NCBI GenBank assembly: GCA_030248065.1
Contig: JASAMV010008854.1
Span: forward strand, 34,468-98,467
Direction: 5' to 3'
DNA length: 64,000 bases
From: Rhynchonema sp. JSB1_4
Lineage: Eukaryota; Nematoda; Chromadorea; Monhysterida; Xyalidae
Part shown: one piece after another, positions 22,066 through 33,435 of the stretch
Position numbering within the stretch: position 1 is the stretch's first letter
Layout of the letters: each line of letters begins with the position of its first letter
Notes under the pieces: generated by a model
Told to the model about the DNA's origin: nothing
Database searches by the model: none
Seen by the model: the letters and a program-made list of their open reading frames with translations, nothing else
Position numbers and translations under genes: made by a program

Positions 22066-22586
22066 AATATTTTCCTGGAGTTTTCAGTGATGCTGAAGAC
22101 GACGGAAAGTATTTTCAGAGATCATTGGATCTGCATGCCTTGCGCCATTTTGTCCCAAATTATTGCCAAAGTATCGGTGGCGGTGGTGCTCAGGCGGGTT
22201 CGAATCCCACCGTGGCCCACCACCTCGAAGTGTGAAATTGAACTTTTTTTGGATTTTATGCTTTGCATGGGTAGGTCTTCCTGGCTGGTGCCTAAGCCGA
22301 AGCCTAAGCCTGAACATAAACCCAGGCATAAGGTACAAACAGCTGGACAAGAGCGTCAAGCAGCGTGTCAGTATTATTCAGGCTCAGTCAGGTTTTCAGG
22401 TGTTAGGCTTTGCTGCGATGTCAAAATGGTTTCCATAATCGTTTTCAGCGCCTCAGAAAACCCCAGGAAAAGTTTCATCTCATTTCATTGCCGATTTAGA
22501 AGTTTTCTGGCCAGGTCCCGTATATTCCGGAAGTGCCAAAAGTTTAACCCACCACCCCCAGCTCGGCCGGTACTTACAGTACCGTA

Positions 22587-22986
22587 TTGTCGGAAATAGA
22601 ACCCCCCCCCCATTAATTGAACCCCCCTAAATGGCTCGAAATCAAAAATAGAACCCCCCATTAATTGACCCCCCCCATTAATAGAACCCCACCCCAACCT
22701 TCACCGCACCACAGATTAGTGGTATGGTAGGGTTGTGTTGTTGTGTCAAACGTTGTTTAAGCTTGCGTACACAACAGAATACAGCTTCTTAAGCATAATT
22801 GCCGCTGTTGAAGTTAGAAAATACCGGAAACAAGCCATTTTTATGGGCATTATTAACAATGATTTTTTTCGTCGGGGGCCAAATGAAAAATATAACCCCC
22901 CCAATAATTGACCCCCCCATAAATTGAACCCCCCCCCAAAATGACCCCAGTGAAAAAATAGACCCCCCGGGTTCTATTTCCGACAA
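22587..22986. mobile_element. C-rich MITE with TTGTCGGAAATAGAACCC ends
   Basis: TTGTCGGAAATAGAACCC at 22587 is repeated inverted at the right end (22969-22986). Blocks of AATTGAACCCCCC occur at both ends and an AT-richer centre lies at about 22690-22870. No target duplication is certain. Superfamily unknown. Confidence 0.65.
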
Positions 22987-22996
22987 TTAGGTACCG

Positions 22997-23409
22997 TACC
23001 GTAAAACCTAAAATACAAGGGGGGCTGTATTTTTTCACTGACCCCTTTTAGGGGGGGCTGTATTTTTTGGGGGGCTCTATCTTTGGGGGAGCTGTATTTT
23101 TTTCGCTGCCCAAAATCTCAAAAAATGTTCCCAAAAATGCGCCTCTAATGGAGTTCTGTCAGGGTGTTACTGGTCATTATTGAGTGTTTTTAGGTGCAGC
23201 TCTTCCATAAAAGGTTTTACGTCACCATATACTCAACCACAAACGTTGTACATAATGTGTTGTCGTATGCAAGAACTTGACTTTACGACCCCCAAGCGGG
23301 GAATTCCAAGTTGGGGGGGCTGTATTTTTGGGGGGCTCTATTTTTCACTGACCCCTTTTAGGGGGCTGTATTTTTTTTGGGGGGGGACTCTATTTTAATG
23401 AATACGGTA
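22997..23409. mobile_element. CCGTAAAACC-family element, diverged
   Basis: The left end TACCGTAAAACC and right end AATACGGTA are flanked by TA. It carries GGGGGGCTGTATTTTT and TCACTGACCCC words at both ends with a unique AT-rich centre. It belongs with the elements at 21897 and 23878. Confidence 0.6.
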
Positions 23410-23870
23410 CCCGAGGGGGACCCCCCTCCACCCTCCAGGAACTACAGTGCCGGGAAGTCCGGCCCGGCCCGATTTTTTCGGCCCGACTTTTTCTGATGAT
23501 GTTTTGAAGGACTTTTTTGGTGCAAAAAGTACTGTTTTTTTGTTTAAAAATACCTGATAATCATGGAAGTCGCTACTAATTTGCAGAATCGCGAGAAATT
23601 TTGGCAAATTTAGCCTAAAAAATCACCACTTTCTATTGAAATTCGATGATGTCGGGCCTTTTCGGGCCGGCCACCCCGGCCCGGCCCGACATTCCGGAAA
23701 CTCGGCCCGGCCCGATTCCCACCTCTGCACGGCAGGATCTTCAGCATCATCATCCTTCCCTTCCCCCCCCTTCCCCCCCAAAGGAGGTACACTAATTTCC
23801 CCTCCGAAAAAGTAGGGAGGTGCAGGTGCACTAATTTCCCCGCCGGACCAGGAACTGCACTGCTGGATGG
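23410..23870. repeat. D-type ends in opposite orientations around GGCCCG repeats
   Basis: CCAGGAACTACAGTG near 23438-23452 is a D-type right end. CCAGGAACTGCACTG near 23848-23862 is the same end again, preceded by CTAATTTCCCC words. Between them are two GGCCCG blocks (about 23453-23500 and 23650-23726) with an AT-rich core. Probably several truncated insertions. Confidence 0.5.
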
Positions 23871-23877
23871 TATAATG

Positions 23878-24049
23878 TACCGTAAAAACCTAAATACAAG
23901 GGGGGCTCTATTAATTCACTGACCCCATTTTTAAAAAAAATTATTTTCGTTTCTCAGCGAGAGCGTTCCAAATCCGGTGTTATTTTCGATCGATATTCCG
24001 AGGGGGGCTCTATTCCGGGGGGGGGGGCTCTATTTAGGTTTTTGCGGTA
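23878..24049. mobile_element. CCGTAAAAACC-family MITE just upstream of CSN6
   Basis: Left end TACCGTAAAAACCTAAATA, right end TATTTAGGTTTTTGCGGTA, with TA at both edges. It is 172 bp long and ends 135 bases before the CSN6 start codon, so it sits in the likely promoter or outron region. Confidence 0.75.
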
Positions 24050-24155
24050 CATATTATTGTGGATGTGGTCTGTGGTGTGTGGTGGACGTCTGGGTCTCCG
24101 TCCTCCAGAGTTCCTGTTCCGCCAACACTGCATCACACATGAATTATTTATCTTT

Positions 24156-24165
24156 TCATTTTTAG
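24156..24165 (+). promoter_or_regulatory. Candidate trans-splice acceptor of CSN6
   Basis: TCATTTTTAG at 24156-24165 is a 3' splice-like site 19 bases before ATG 24185, with no matching upstream coding exon. In nematodes such a site usually receives a spliced leader. This is an inference from the site and the organism guess; a 5'-UTR exon is the alternative. Confidence 0.5.
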
Positions 24166-24184
24166 GTCTTCAAACGATTTAGAT

Positions 24185-27100
24185 ATGGAGGTTGATCACC
24201 ATCATAATGCGGCTTCGGGGAGCTCAAATTCAGCTGGTGGAGGTTCCGGTTCATCCGTTCTGGCCCCCGTCGGCACGCAAACATCAGTGACGGTCGCGCT
24301 GCATCCACTTGTCATCATGAACATTTCTGAGCATTGGACAAGGCTGAAGGCGCAAACGCAGAAGAATCAGCAAGGTTTTTGATCTTGACCGTTTGGTTTT
24401 ATGATAACAAATTTTGCAAGCTCACGTTCAAGCGACGCACGCAAACCTTCCCATAACTAGCATTTTAAGCAGAGGTCGCAATCGCCCGATTTGGCAAAAA
24501 AACCGGGCCGACCGTGACCGTGGATTTTAACCGTTAAGGTTTTTCCTAAAAGAATTCTGCAATATTTTCGGAGTGTGGGACAATCCTTTTCAAAACTAGG
24601 GTGCGGGATTTGGGGGTATGCCGATGCCGACACCCGACATCCGATAGGTACACTTTGAAATGACCCAGCACCAAAGCCCGAATAATTCAGCCCCAAGCTT
24701 AAAGCTAAACTTGCGATTTGTTCTAGTCTTCCTGGCTGGTGCCAAAGCCTAACCCCGAAGGAAGGCCTTGGCCTAAGCCTGCCAAGAATAACAAAAAGTC
24801 TTCATGGATGCTGGTCGTATAGGTTTGGATCTCTTGAATAATTGCAGTGATCGGCGCGCTGTTGGGCAAACAAGTCGGCCGACACATCGAACTAATGAAC
24901 TCGTTCGAATTGCCGTTCACAAAAGTTGATGACAACCCGATCATTGACATCGAATTCTATCACACTCGCGAAGGACAATGTTTGTTCATGTTGTTTTCTT
25001 GCTCTTTGGTGTCCGAGTCAGACCCGACTGTTTTGTCCTTGGGCATAATCAGGTGGACTTGAAAGAACTCGCTTTCGCAGCTGTTTGATAAAGGGGGGAG
25101 GCAGAGCACATAAATCATGGTTTCTATTTCAATTTTTTGAGCTGCAACTTGTACCTAGCCTAACACTTATTTGTGCGCGCACAATTTGTGCCAAAAAGCG
25201 CCAAATTCGTTGTTTCGACTTTGTGTTGTGTGTCAATGCAGTTTGACGGCACAATAAAGTAAACACACAATAAATGCGCTAGTCTTGAGGCTTGACCACA
25301 ACGCTAGTTTTGAGGCCAAAATTTGGCTGTAGAGGCTCACGAAACGTATGAATAGGCCGGCAGCGAAATTTTTGCAAGTTTTTACGCGATGGAGCCAGGA
25401 AAAGGTGGATAATTACAACTAAGGAACATGTTGGTTGGTGACCAGCAATTTAGGTTCACCTAGCCCTCCAATTTTTAAGTGCAATTTTCAAATTTTAGGT
25501 GCAAATTGTCCCTAAAAAGTGTAGATGCTGACTAGTGATAGGTTTCTGTCATTGAAACTTTAAAAAGATTCGAGCCTTGGATCATTGATCAAAGGGCAAG
25601 ACAATGAAAAATCCGTCTTCCAGACGCTGAAGTTTTCCCTGATCTGAACGTGGTCGGTTGGTACACGACTGCTTTACAGAATGAAGATCCAACAAAGTCG
25701 GACGTCGTCGTTCACACACAGGTTTCTGTGATTTTCATTCACTGGTTTTTTTCTATTTTCCTTTAAAAACCTATTGTTGGCCTTTCAGATGACGCAAGTA
25801 ATCGACAGCCCTTTATTTCTATCGCTGAATCCCACGGTGATGATAGTGGATAAAGTTGGTTTGGCTCGAGTTTTTTCGAATCAAGCAAGACGGCACATAC
25901 TATTTTCGCGAAATGATGCTATGACGTCCCACACGCGTTTTTATTCGCCAAAAACGCGGCTTTCGTAAACTGTCAAATTCACTTGAGTGATTCACTTAAA
26001 TCCCCCCAGCTGCCCCTGCGTATCTACGAGTCAGTGATTGACCTTGTGCAAAACGAGGCGTGCATTCAATTCGTTGAGCTCAACTACACGCTGGCAACTG
26101 AGCAGGCAGAGCGAATCGGCGTCGATCACATCGCCAGGGTGTCGGCCACCGACGATTCACATGCGCCCGGTTGGCATTGGTTTGCTTTATTTTTATCTTT
26201 TTGTGTAAAAAACATCCAAAAGCGTTGATGCCGCAACATGCTGCGAATATAACATGAGTAGCGGCGGGAAAACATTTTGTCCTTTGTTTCTTATTTTGTG
26301 TATCATCATTCTGTTGTTCGTATTCTGTCCGAGTCCGCGCGTGAGTTACCAACGGAAGTTCTGGGGTCACCCGTTTGCAGATGGCATATTTTTTTATCAT
26401 TGCTGGACTTGCAGATTTCAGACCCTTCTTCGGTCAAGTAAAATTTTAACTTTGCACCTAAAAACAAGGAGGTTGGGTGCAATGTGGACCTATCATTTCC
26501 ACATATTGCACAGAAAACGAAATTGTAGGTGCAAACTGCACCTAAAATTAGGATGTCCATGTGCAAATTGCACCTGGTGAATTTTGAAAAAATCACGGTT
26601 TGGATAAGCTCAAATGAAAAGCAAAAAACACCAACCAATACATGTTTCTAGCATCCAAACACCTGTTCGCGCTGCATGGTGCCATCAAAATGCTTCATAA
26701 TCGTCTTCTGCTGGTGGCCGAATACTTGAAAGCCGTCGAATTGGGTGAATTGCCGAAAAATCACGAACTTTTACGGGATGCCGCTGCGCTTTGTCAGCGA
26801 TTACCACTTGCACATGGTGATTTGTTCAGAACACAATTGAATGATGTGAGCTCTTACTTCTTTTTATTGGTTTTTGCAAATGTTTCAAACCTGTTTTGTT
26901 TTCAGATGTGTTCCGATATGGAATTGGTGGCTTTACTCGGCACGCTGACCAAAACGTGTGGCACCATGAATCAGGTATAAAGTCCAACCACGAACTCATG
27001 AGACGAACTTTTTCAAGTTGACTTGTGCAGATCCAATAATGTCCCTGTTTCATGTATTTCGGAAATGAAAGATAGTTAGTTAGTTTATAGCGTCGACACC

Positions 27101-27612
27101 CACTCAATAATACATAAATAAGAAGATTAAGTGAAAGAAGCATAATTACAAGACCGGGTGTGGAGTTTACGGCATGAAAATAAATACAAAACAGGGTGTG
27201 CAAGTTACGGGAATGAAAAAATGAAATGAAAGATAAAGAAACGCACATATTTTTTAAAAACACGCTCTCCACCTCGGTGCGTAAATTCCCTTTTGACTCC
27301 CAAAACATTTGCATGTCGAACAACGTTGCTGTTCGCGTAAGCACGTAACAAATTGAGGTCAGCTAGCTGGAACTTATCATCTCTCTCGATTAAATCTCTT
27401 TTGTGTGTGAAGACACGTGTAACCGGCGCATTTTTGAATCTGGCCAAGCAAGCTTTAGAATGGTTGGACTATAAATGTTTCATGTTTATGTGGTTATATA
27501 AATAGATCGGAAAATAATATCGAATGCTTTTCAGCTGGTCAGCAAATTGAACGTGCTATCGGATCGTCATGTGGGTGTCGGCATGCGCAGAGGACGCGGC
27601 ATGATGATATGA
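24185..27612 (+). CDS. csn-6: COP9 signalosome complex subunit 6 (CSN6), 8 exons, 328 aa
   Basis: Exons 24185-24374, 24848-24979, 25624-25721, 25789-25854, 26010-26169, 26652-26845, 26906-26974 and 27535-27612. All introns are GT-AG and the phases close exactly to 328 codons plus TGA; animal CSN6 is about the same length. CSN6 is the MPN subunit without metal-binding residues that pairs with CSN5 in the COP9 signalosome, which removes NEDD8 from cullins. Visible marks: VALHPLVIMNISEHW (37-51) and VIGALLGKQ at the MPN start, GWYTT (119-123) where CSN5 has its JAMM motif, TLATEQAERIGVDH (189-202), and the C-terminal GTLTKTCGTMNQ. The first 30 residues are His/Ser/Gly-rich. A MITE ends 135 bp upstream and another is inserted 56 bp after the stop. 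Intron 1 carries GGCCCG and telomere-like repeat pieces. Confidence 0.97.
24471..24790. repeat. Degenerate GC-rich MITE and GCCTAA repeat pieces in CSN6 intron 1
   Basis: CAGAGGTCGCAAT at 24471 matches inverted the end of the 21045-21198 block. CCGACACCCGACAT near 24628 matches the body of element F. CTTCCTGGCTGGTGCC at 24728 is followed by AAGCCTAA and GGCCTAAGCC, and the same 16 bases precede GCCTAAGCC at 22277. These are worn fragments. Confidence 0.5.
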
Positions 27613-27668
27613 AAGGGCCTTTCATAGAAAGCGATGCAAGAATATTCTGTGTCGCAGTGTAATGATAT

Positions 27669-28061
27669 CAGTGTAGTGGCAGGCAGATGGTTGCAAGGTA
27701 CCCTTGGGGGGGATGGATCCAGATGGTTGCAAGGTACCCCCCTACCCTGCCTCCGGAAGGTTGCAAGGTAGCCCTAGGGTCCGAAAAAAGGATGTTTTTT
27801 TGCATGCATTATACTGAAAAATTGGCCAAAAAATTGGTACTTTTTTGCATTTTGGCCGAAAATTTGCCTAAAATAGCTATTAGCGATTTTTTGGGGTTTT
27901 GAGGTCGAAAAACACCCATTTTTGCCTATGAAAACCATAAATTGATGGTTGCAAGGTACCCTCCTGGATGGTTGCAAGGTACCTACTCTTCCCCCCATCC
28001 CCCCAAGGGGTGGTTGCAAGGTACCTACCCCTTAGGGGGGATCCCCCCAGCCACTATACTG
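27669..28061. mobile_element. hAT-like MITE H in the 3' flank of CSN6 (perfect duplication AATGATAT)
   Basis: Flanked by AATGATAT at 27661-27668 and 28062-28069. Left end CAGTGTAGTGGCAGGC, right end AGCCACTATACTG. The word GATGGTTGCAAGGTACC occurs repeatedly near both ends, around an AT-rich core. It begins 56 bases after the CSN6 stop codon and so is probably in, or has displaced, the 3' UTR. A reverse-oriented relative is at 35802-36211. Confidence 0.92.
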
Positions 28062-28069
28062 AATGATAT

Positions 28070-28717
28070 GCACCCGTTTGTGCTTTTCCTGACGTAAATC
28101 AGATGATCCGATCCACTAGATCCGGTGTTTCTATTGTCTCGTCATGGTATGATTGCTGTTGCGTTGAAATGTCAATCGGGTTGTTGTCGGTTTTTGTTTT
28201 TTCAGTGCAGAGTTTGGTTTTTGCGTGATCATGATCAGGGGAAATGATGAAAATAAGAAATGTCTGGTTTTGGATTCGGAACCTATGATTCTGCATGACC
28301 GGTGGAGATTTCCCCAACACTGTTTGAAACAGTATTATCGCTGTGCTGTAAGTACACTTAAGTATCTTTTCCAAATTTGTTCGCGTGCTGTAAACGACCG
28401 ACACATGCTGGGCTGGACACTCTTTCGAAAGCGTTCCTCGACTCGGATTTTTAGAGTTTGATGCACTTCTGGAAATTGAAAGAATCGGACCGGCAGCGAA
28501 CGAGTGAATATTAGGCTCGAATGTCCACCATCTCCGTCCAACATTCTCAACACTTGTATGGTGAAAAGCTGTTGAGTGGAGGAACGTGTTTCGAATCTTT
28601 TCGAAATTGTGTCCGGTCGCGCATGTGTGCGTCAATAGCATCACGCCTTCTGTGTCGGTCGTTAACAACGTCAATTTGTTCAGATTACCGTTAACAGGCT
28701 ACCGTAACCCGGGAACT
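28070..28717. other. Spacer between CSN6 and snapin
   Basis: About 650 bases with no recognisable gene. A 3' splice-like TTTGTTCAG ends at 28683, 34 bases before the snapin ATG, and may be a trans-splice acceptor. The distance from the CSN6 stop to snapin (1.1 kb including the MITE) is longer than typical nematode operon spacing. Confidence 0.55.
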
Positions 28718-31700
28718 ATGAACACGTCCCAGACCAGCACCGAGCCGCCGTTCACGCCCGAGACCGAGCACGCCGTATTCTCAAATGGACTGATGAATCT
28801 GTTGGCACCGATTGTGAACGAACTCGATGACAGAGTGAAAGCGACAAGGTTGGGAGAGTGTTAAACAGTTTTTGGTTGTGCTCCTCTTTCCGGATTGTTT
28901 TGTCCCCATCCGGAGATGAATAAATATTGCTGTGTGCCATCTGTAAATACTGCTGTGCATTTGAACATAATTTCGGTACAACATTATGCCCGTTTCGAAG
29001 AATTTCAAATTTTTGTTTTTTGCTGTGCATTCGGACCAAACGAGCATTGGTGTTTGCTATTCAGTAGTTCCTGGTCCGGAGTGGGAGATAGCGGACCCTC
29101 CGTATTTTCAGAGACTGAGATATGTAGCGTGCCCCGAGTGGGGGAAGATCCAAATTCAGGAAAAGTCACTTTTTGTGAAAAGTTAGACCTATTTTTGCCC
29201 TTTTTGGAAAAAATTCCACATAAAAAGGGTAATTTGGCGATTTTTAAAAACTTCGACCTAAAAAATCACCCACTTTACGCCTAAAATGCCTATTTTAGGC
29301 CTAAATTGTCTCGTTAGGCAAGAATTGATGAGATAGTATATTTGGAGCGGCAGATAGTCTAATACCGACGTGGAGATGTATACCCGAAGGGCGGTGGTGT
29401 CGTTGGGGGGGGGGGCTTGGGGTTACCCCCTGGTATCCGGTATCTTCGTTCCAGGGGTACCCGACTCTAAAATATTTCCAAAAACAGTAAAAATCCAAAA
29501 TGCTCAAAATCGCTTGCTCGCGTGAGCGTAAAAGGAGTGTGTACAGCATAACCCCATAAATTCACCGTTTTTCACCCCTCCAACAGCATATTTCCTTCAA
29601 AAATCTTTTTTTTGGACAACCCCCAAGGGTATCCGAATCTTTTTGGACATCCGGTATCCGAAAATTTTGTGTTTTTGATTTCCCAACGACACCACAGCCG
29701 AGGGGCCTCCATTTACATGCGTGCGGATAAAATTTGAATTTGAATTTAACCCCACTCCCCACAGCCCAGGTACTTCAATACAACACTGGTGTTATTGTTT
29801 GCAATCCTTGTGAGCGAGCTTTGAAAATAACCCAACTTGTACCACAACAAGAACAAGATTTCCTCCTTCCGACCACGCAAAAATTTATTTCTTTTTTGCA
29901 GAGAAAGTCAACTTCAGCTGCGTGCACAAATCGACGCATTGTCAGAAGGTTGACTGAATTTTTTGGCTTCTCGGGCTACTTTTTATGTGGGCAATTAGAT
30001 AATGGCCGAAATCAAGCTTGGTGATCGGATGTGACTTGCACTGGTAACGCGTGATTCTTACATTAAGGATGAAATTTACTGGAGACAGTAATTTCATCCA
30101 GCTTATTAGTTATTAACTTTAGGCGCTGAAAATCTTTTAGGCTGGACGAAAGTAGTGGCACCGCCAAATTTCTTAATATTCTTAATTCAAAAAAGTCGCG
30201 CGACTAAGGGTGGAATTTTCGAAACGGTGCAAAAGTCAGTTGGGCGTAAAGGTCGGTGTAAAGTTCGGTCGAAAGCTCGGTCGGCGTAGCTCGGTGCAAT
30301 CGTGAAACATTGCCTGTTATTAACGTGGAATGTTTCAAGTTTACACCGCTATCACACTGAGCTGTCGACCGAGCTTTCCACCGACCTCTACACCCAACTG
30401 ATCTTTACACCGTTTAGAAAATATCACCCTAAGGCAGATCACATCCGACTTGGTAATGAGCAGGTTGGCAGTGAGGTTACTGAACACAACGAGTATGATG
30501 ATCAGCAAAGAAAATATACATTACTTCAAATTTTACACTTGCTCATCTCATTTTCCAATAATCAAAACTGAATATCCTCGACACGCTTGCCACGCATTCA
30601 ACTCAAATGCAAAAATGTCGACAAACGAAAAATGTCGACAAACACACTCAGTTCCTATTTTAGTAGTATGGATAAACCCTGTTGATGCCGCTCGATGGAA
30701 ATGTCGGTGATTAAATGAAGCATTTACCCGACCGATGGTCAGAATCAGTACAGGCGAGTATACTTGCGGGCCGAAAAAAAACCGTTTTTTTCGAGAAAAA
30801 AACCTTTTTTCGAGGCCTGGAAAAATACGTTTTTATTTTTTCGGAAATTTTTCCAAGTGACAACTTTTGGAAAAAACGGTTTTTTTCCTAAAGTTTCCGA
30901 AAAATTTTCCAAGGTCACGAAACAGTGTTGTCAAAACCACTGTAAATCGGTGCTAAACGGTTCAAAATGAGCACTTTTTAAGCTTCAAGTGCATTTTTAG
31001 TCTGTTTCAGACCATTGCCCGACAAAATTTTGTCCAAAATAGGCGTTTTTGGACCATGGATATCCCTAAGTACTGGACAATGTTTGGAAAATACGGTTTT
31101 TCCCAAAAACGAAAACATACGCAAGTATACAGGCGGGGTGTTCTATTGTATTTTTCTTTGATGGTTTGAGCTAGTTTAGTGAACCGAAACTGTGTCGCAA
31201 GAACCTGTAACAGAGTGACTAAAAAAGTATAATACGTTGCAGATTTACGCGTTTTGACCGACGGTTACCAAACTCCCTATGATCTCGAACCATACATGCT
31301 CAAGATACAGGATTCGAGGAAGCGCATTGCCGTTGTCAACAGTATCATGCAAAGTGCCCAGGTAGGTATTGAGCTGTTATGATATCGAAACAGTCATTAT
31401 TCGTTTTAACATATCATCGGGACCTACTTACCTAAAACTATGCATTGGGCGAATAAATGCTGATGACGAATAAGTAGTTAAGCGTAAACAGGGCGTATAA
31501 AATCGTGCATATTCCATTTCTGGGGCATAATTGCATTCTAAATCAATGTTTTGGGGTGCAACATGCATATTTTGTTGCATGTCAGTGAAAAAAAAATTTT
31601 TTTCAAATGGCCGAGACCGACATATCTTGCCCTCGTTGGAGACTCCATGAGTGAGTGTGCTGATAACGAATAAGGAAATGCATGCATTTTGCCATCTGGG

Positions 31701-32018
31701 ATGGTACCGTCACAAGCTTTATGCATATGCGAGTATGCATTGCTTGAATATATGCTTATAACAATATGCGTATAACGAATAATGACTGTACCTTACCTCG
31801 AAGTTTTCACAATTCGGTTCCGCATGCTGTGGCTAACAAGCTAACAATTCTAAATTTCAACCTTGTTATCATGCGCTTTTGAATATGGTAGGTTGCAATC
31901 AAACATGTTTCTTTCTAATCAGGATCGTCTCCTCAAACTGCAAAAAGCCATCAACAAAGAGACTGAGCGAAGAAAGTCCCTACTTGACCCGCCTAACCCG
32001 CCGGTGGCTCCCGTATGA
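28718..32018 (+). CDS. snpn-1: Snapin / BLOC-1 subunit, 4 exons, 130 aa
   Basis: Exons 28718-28848, 29902-29948, 31243-31361 and 31923-32018; phases close exactly to 130 codons plus TGA. Snapin (BLOC1S7) is a small coiled-coil protein of the BLOC-1 and BORC complexes and a SNAP-25 partner, acting in lysosome-related organelle biogenesis, lysosome positioning and synaptic vesicle traffic. Recognised by colinear similarity with animal snapin: ESQLQLRAQIDALSEDL followed by PYDLEPYMLKIQDSRKRI, AVVNSIMQSAQDRLLKL, and the C-terminal NKETERRKSLLD. Human snapin is 136 aa. Heptad repeats run through most of residues 30-115. Introns 1, 2 and 3 hold a decayed D-type MITE, two elements (30208 and 30759), and a 400-bp inverted-repeat element (31390) respectively. 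A broken copy of the last exon lies at 38331. Confidence 0.95.
29065..29410. mobile_element. Old D-type hAT-like MITE in snapin intron 1
   Basis: CAGTAGTTCCTGGTCCGG at 29065 and the core with TTTTAGGCCTAAA near 29290 match elements C and D, with many substitutions. The right end is not identifiable. The following 29410-29700 has GGTATCCG-type words that may belong to another worn element. Confidence 0.6.
30208..30429. mobile_element. 222-bp hairpin MITE, copy 1 (duplication TAA)
   Basis: Near-complete inverted repeat beginning GGGTGGAATTTTCGAAACGG and ending in its inverse. It is built of AAGGTCGGTGTAAA / AAGCTCGGTCG words and their complements around a centre ACATTGCCTGTTATTAACG. Flanked by TAA at 30205-30207 and 30430-30432. 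Inside snapin intron 2. Other copies: 36575-36800 and 59485-59709. Confidence 0.9.
30759..31129. mobile_element. hAT-like MITE in snapin intron 2 (8-bp duplication, one change)
   Basis: Ends TATACTTGCG and CGCAAGTATA, perfectly inverted. The flanks CAGGCGAG (30751-30758) and CAGGCGGG (31130-31137) match at 7 of 8. The body has GAAAAAAAACCG / CGGTTTTTTTCC tracts as in the 2291 element. It ends 113 bases before snapin exon 3. Confidence 0.78.
31390..31789. mobile_element. Inverted-repeat element in snapin intron 3
   Basis: ACAGTCATTATTCGTT at 31390 is repeated exactly inverted as AACGAATAATGACTGT ending at 31789. The word ATAACGAATAA recurs inside. The length is 400 bp and it is non-coding. 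No clear target duplication was seen, so the superfamily is open. Confidence 0.7.
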
Positions 32019-33435
32019 CAGTCAACGCCTGTCCCTGATTTATGTACGTTTTTTGTCTGTGATTGTGTGCACTTTTGTGGGCTTAGTGTTGCAGCTTTGA
32101 GTAACTTTCCATTTTCAGTGTTCATGGCTCAAGGTTTTTGTGTTATACAAAGTTTTTAAGAGGTATAGAAACGAGGTATTATTGAATTGGTGCCGACGCA
32201 ATAAACAAACAAGTATAGAAACGCCTGGTCATCGGCGGATGGCGAGCTGCTGCACCATTCGATCGGAAGAGAAAAAATGGTTTTTGTGACTCGTGCGGGC
32301 ACACCGTGCGAGTCGCCGTTTCTGACCTACAAGGCGATGATGTTTCACCCTGTATCCGTGTTACCGTACTTGTTGAAGGCCTCAGATATTCATTTGCAAT
32401 GGGAATTATTCCATTTTTAGCTTTTATTGCTTTATTGTAGGACTGCGGAGACGAACTGAATTGCGACTAGCTGCAGTGGGGCTGCCATCCTAATCGTTTG
32501 GCTGCACAGTCGATGTCGTTCAAATTTTGCATTCATTTCGATAGTATTATTTTCAATGCTACCATGTGAGATTTATTATTATTTGTTATTATTTAATCTA
32601 GCTTATTCATGATTGTGGCCTTGCTTGTCAGGAGATATTTTTTAGAGACAGAAACGCCTAAGGAAAAACTTTTCACTTGAGGACAAAGTTTTCGATTATT
32701 AAAGGACATCTTCGAAAGTTTAAAATGAATTGTAAACTGCAATTCTTATGGTTTCACAACCAGTTAATCGTTTTTAATCGTGTGTGTACTTCTCCAAGCT
32801 TCCTGTCTGTGAGGCAAGATACCTTCAAAATCTCATGGTTATGGACCATGACAATGTCCGTTTGATAAATAATTTCCAAGTTGCTGTCGTTGTGACTTTA
32901 TGTATTGCACAATTATGGTTTCTGTACCTCAGTTATAACTTTTTCTCAGTTTTAACACGTCATTTCGAAAAGTTGAAGAACTAACGAAAACTAATTATTA
33001 TGTTACATTATAATGTCTTCAGCAGCCCCTTGTTGAACATTGTTGTCAAGCGTTCAAAGTGCTCCACCGACCGTATTCCCGCGACATCATCAGCTTATTC
33101 GTGTGCGCTTTTGTGTTCCTGTGTTTGCCCGCCGTCCCTGTGATCGTCCTGACCTGTTTTGGTTGGTCGTTTTGTTTATAATAGTTCATCTCCTGACGGA
33201 GTCATCTGATGCTGCATTTGGAACTTTTGCTTCCATTTTAAATTCTGTCCGTTATCAGCGTTTTGAACGTGAGCACAGGTCAGCGTTTTCGGTGGCTAAC
33301 GCGTGTTTTCGATTTTTCTCACATCAGCGTCCTGGTTGGAATGGTCTCGTCACGACAAATATCTACTTTTCCTTGATTTGCGGATGTCACGGCGTTTGCA
33401 ATTCTGGAACACAACCAACTGTTTAGTGTCGTCAT
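32019..33435. other. Spacer after snapin with a possible orphan exon
   Basis: Probably snapin 3' UTR and spacer. A codon-like stretch at about 32225-32345 (reads SADGELLHHSIGREKMV, then PCESPFLTYKAMMF) has a diverged partner at about 38950-38990 (DDDLVHHS), in line with the nearby segmental duplication. No gene could be built around it. Confidence 0.4.

Larger units (their letters stand above)
18661..24164. other. Intergenic transposon cluster between divergent genes
   Basis: This separates the minus-strand gene start (18660) from the plus-strand CSN6 gene. Nearly all of it from about 18,920 on is short non-autonomous elements and fragments, described individually. No open frame here shows a protein family signature; long frames at 19058-19624 and nearby are read-through of CCAATA/TATTGG repeats. 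Confidence 0.7.

Noticed and set aside
22190..22225. tRNA-like T arm with an exact B box (GGTTCGAATCC)
   Set aside because: No matching acceptor stem, A box or anticodon arm at the proper distance; at most a remnant of a tRNA-derived repeat.
22087..22599. 170-codon plus-strand frame and its minus-strand shadow
   Set aside because: Made of repeat pieces, including GCCTAA words and a tRNA-like patch; no family similarity.
27205..27447. 80-codon minus-strand frame in CSN6 intron 7
   Set aside because: Codes plausible-looking sequence but has no partner exons or recognised family; perhaps a repeat remnant.
33040..33426. 128-codon plus-strand frame before the coiled-coil gene
   Set aside because: No domain, irregular codon use, overlaps the likely promoter; probably chance.
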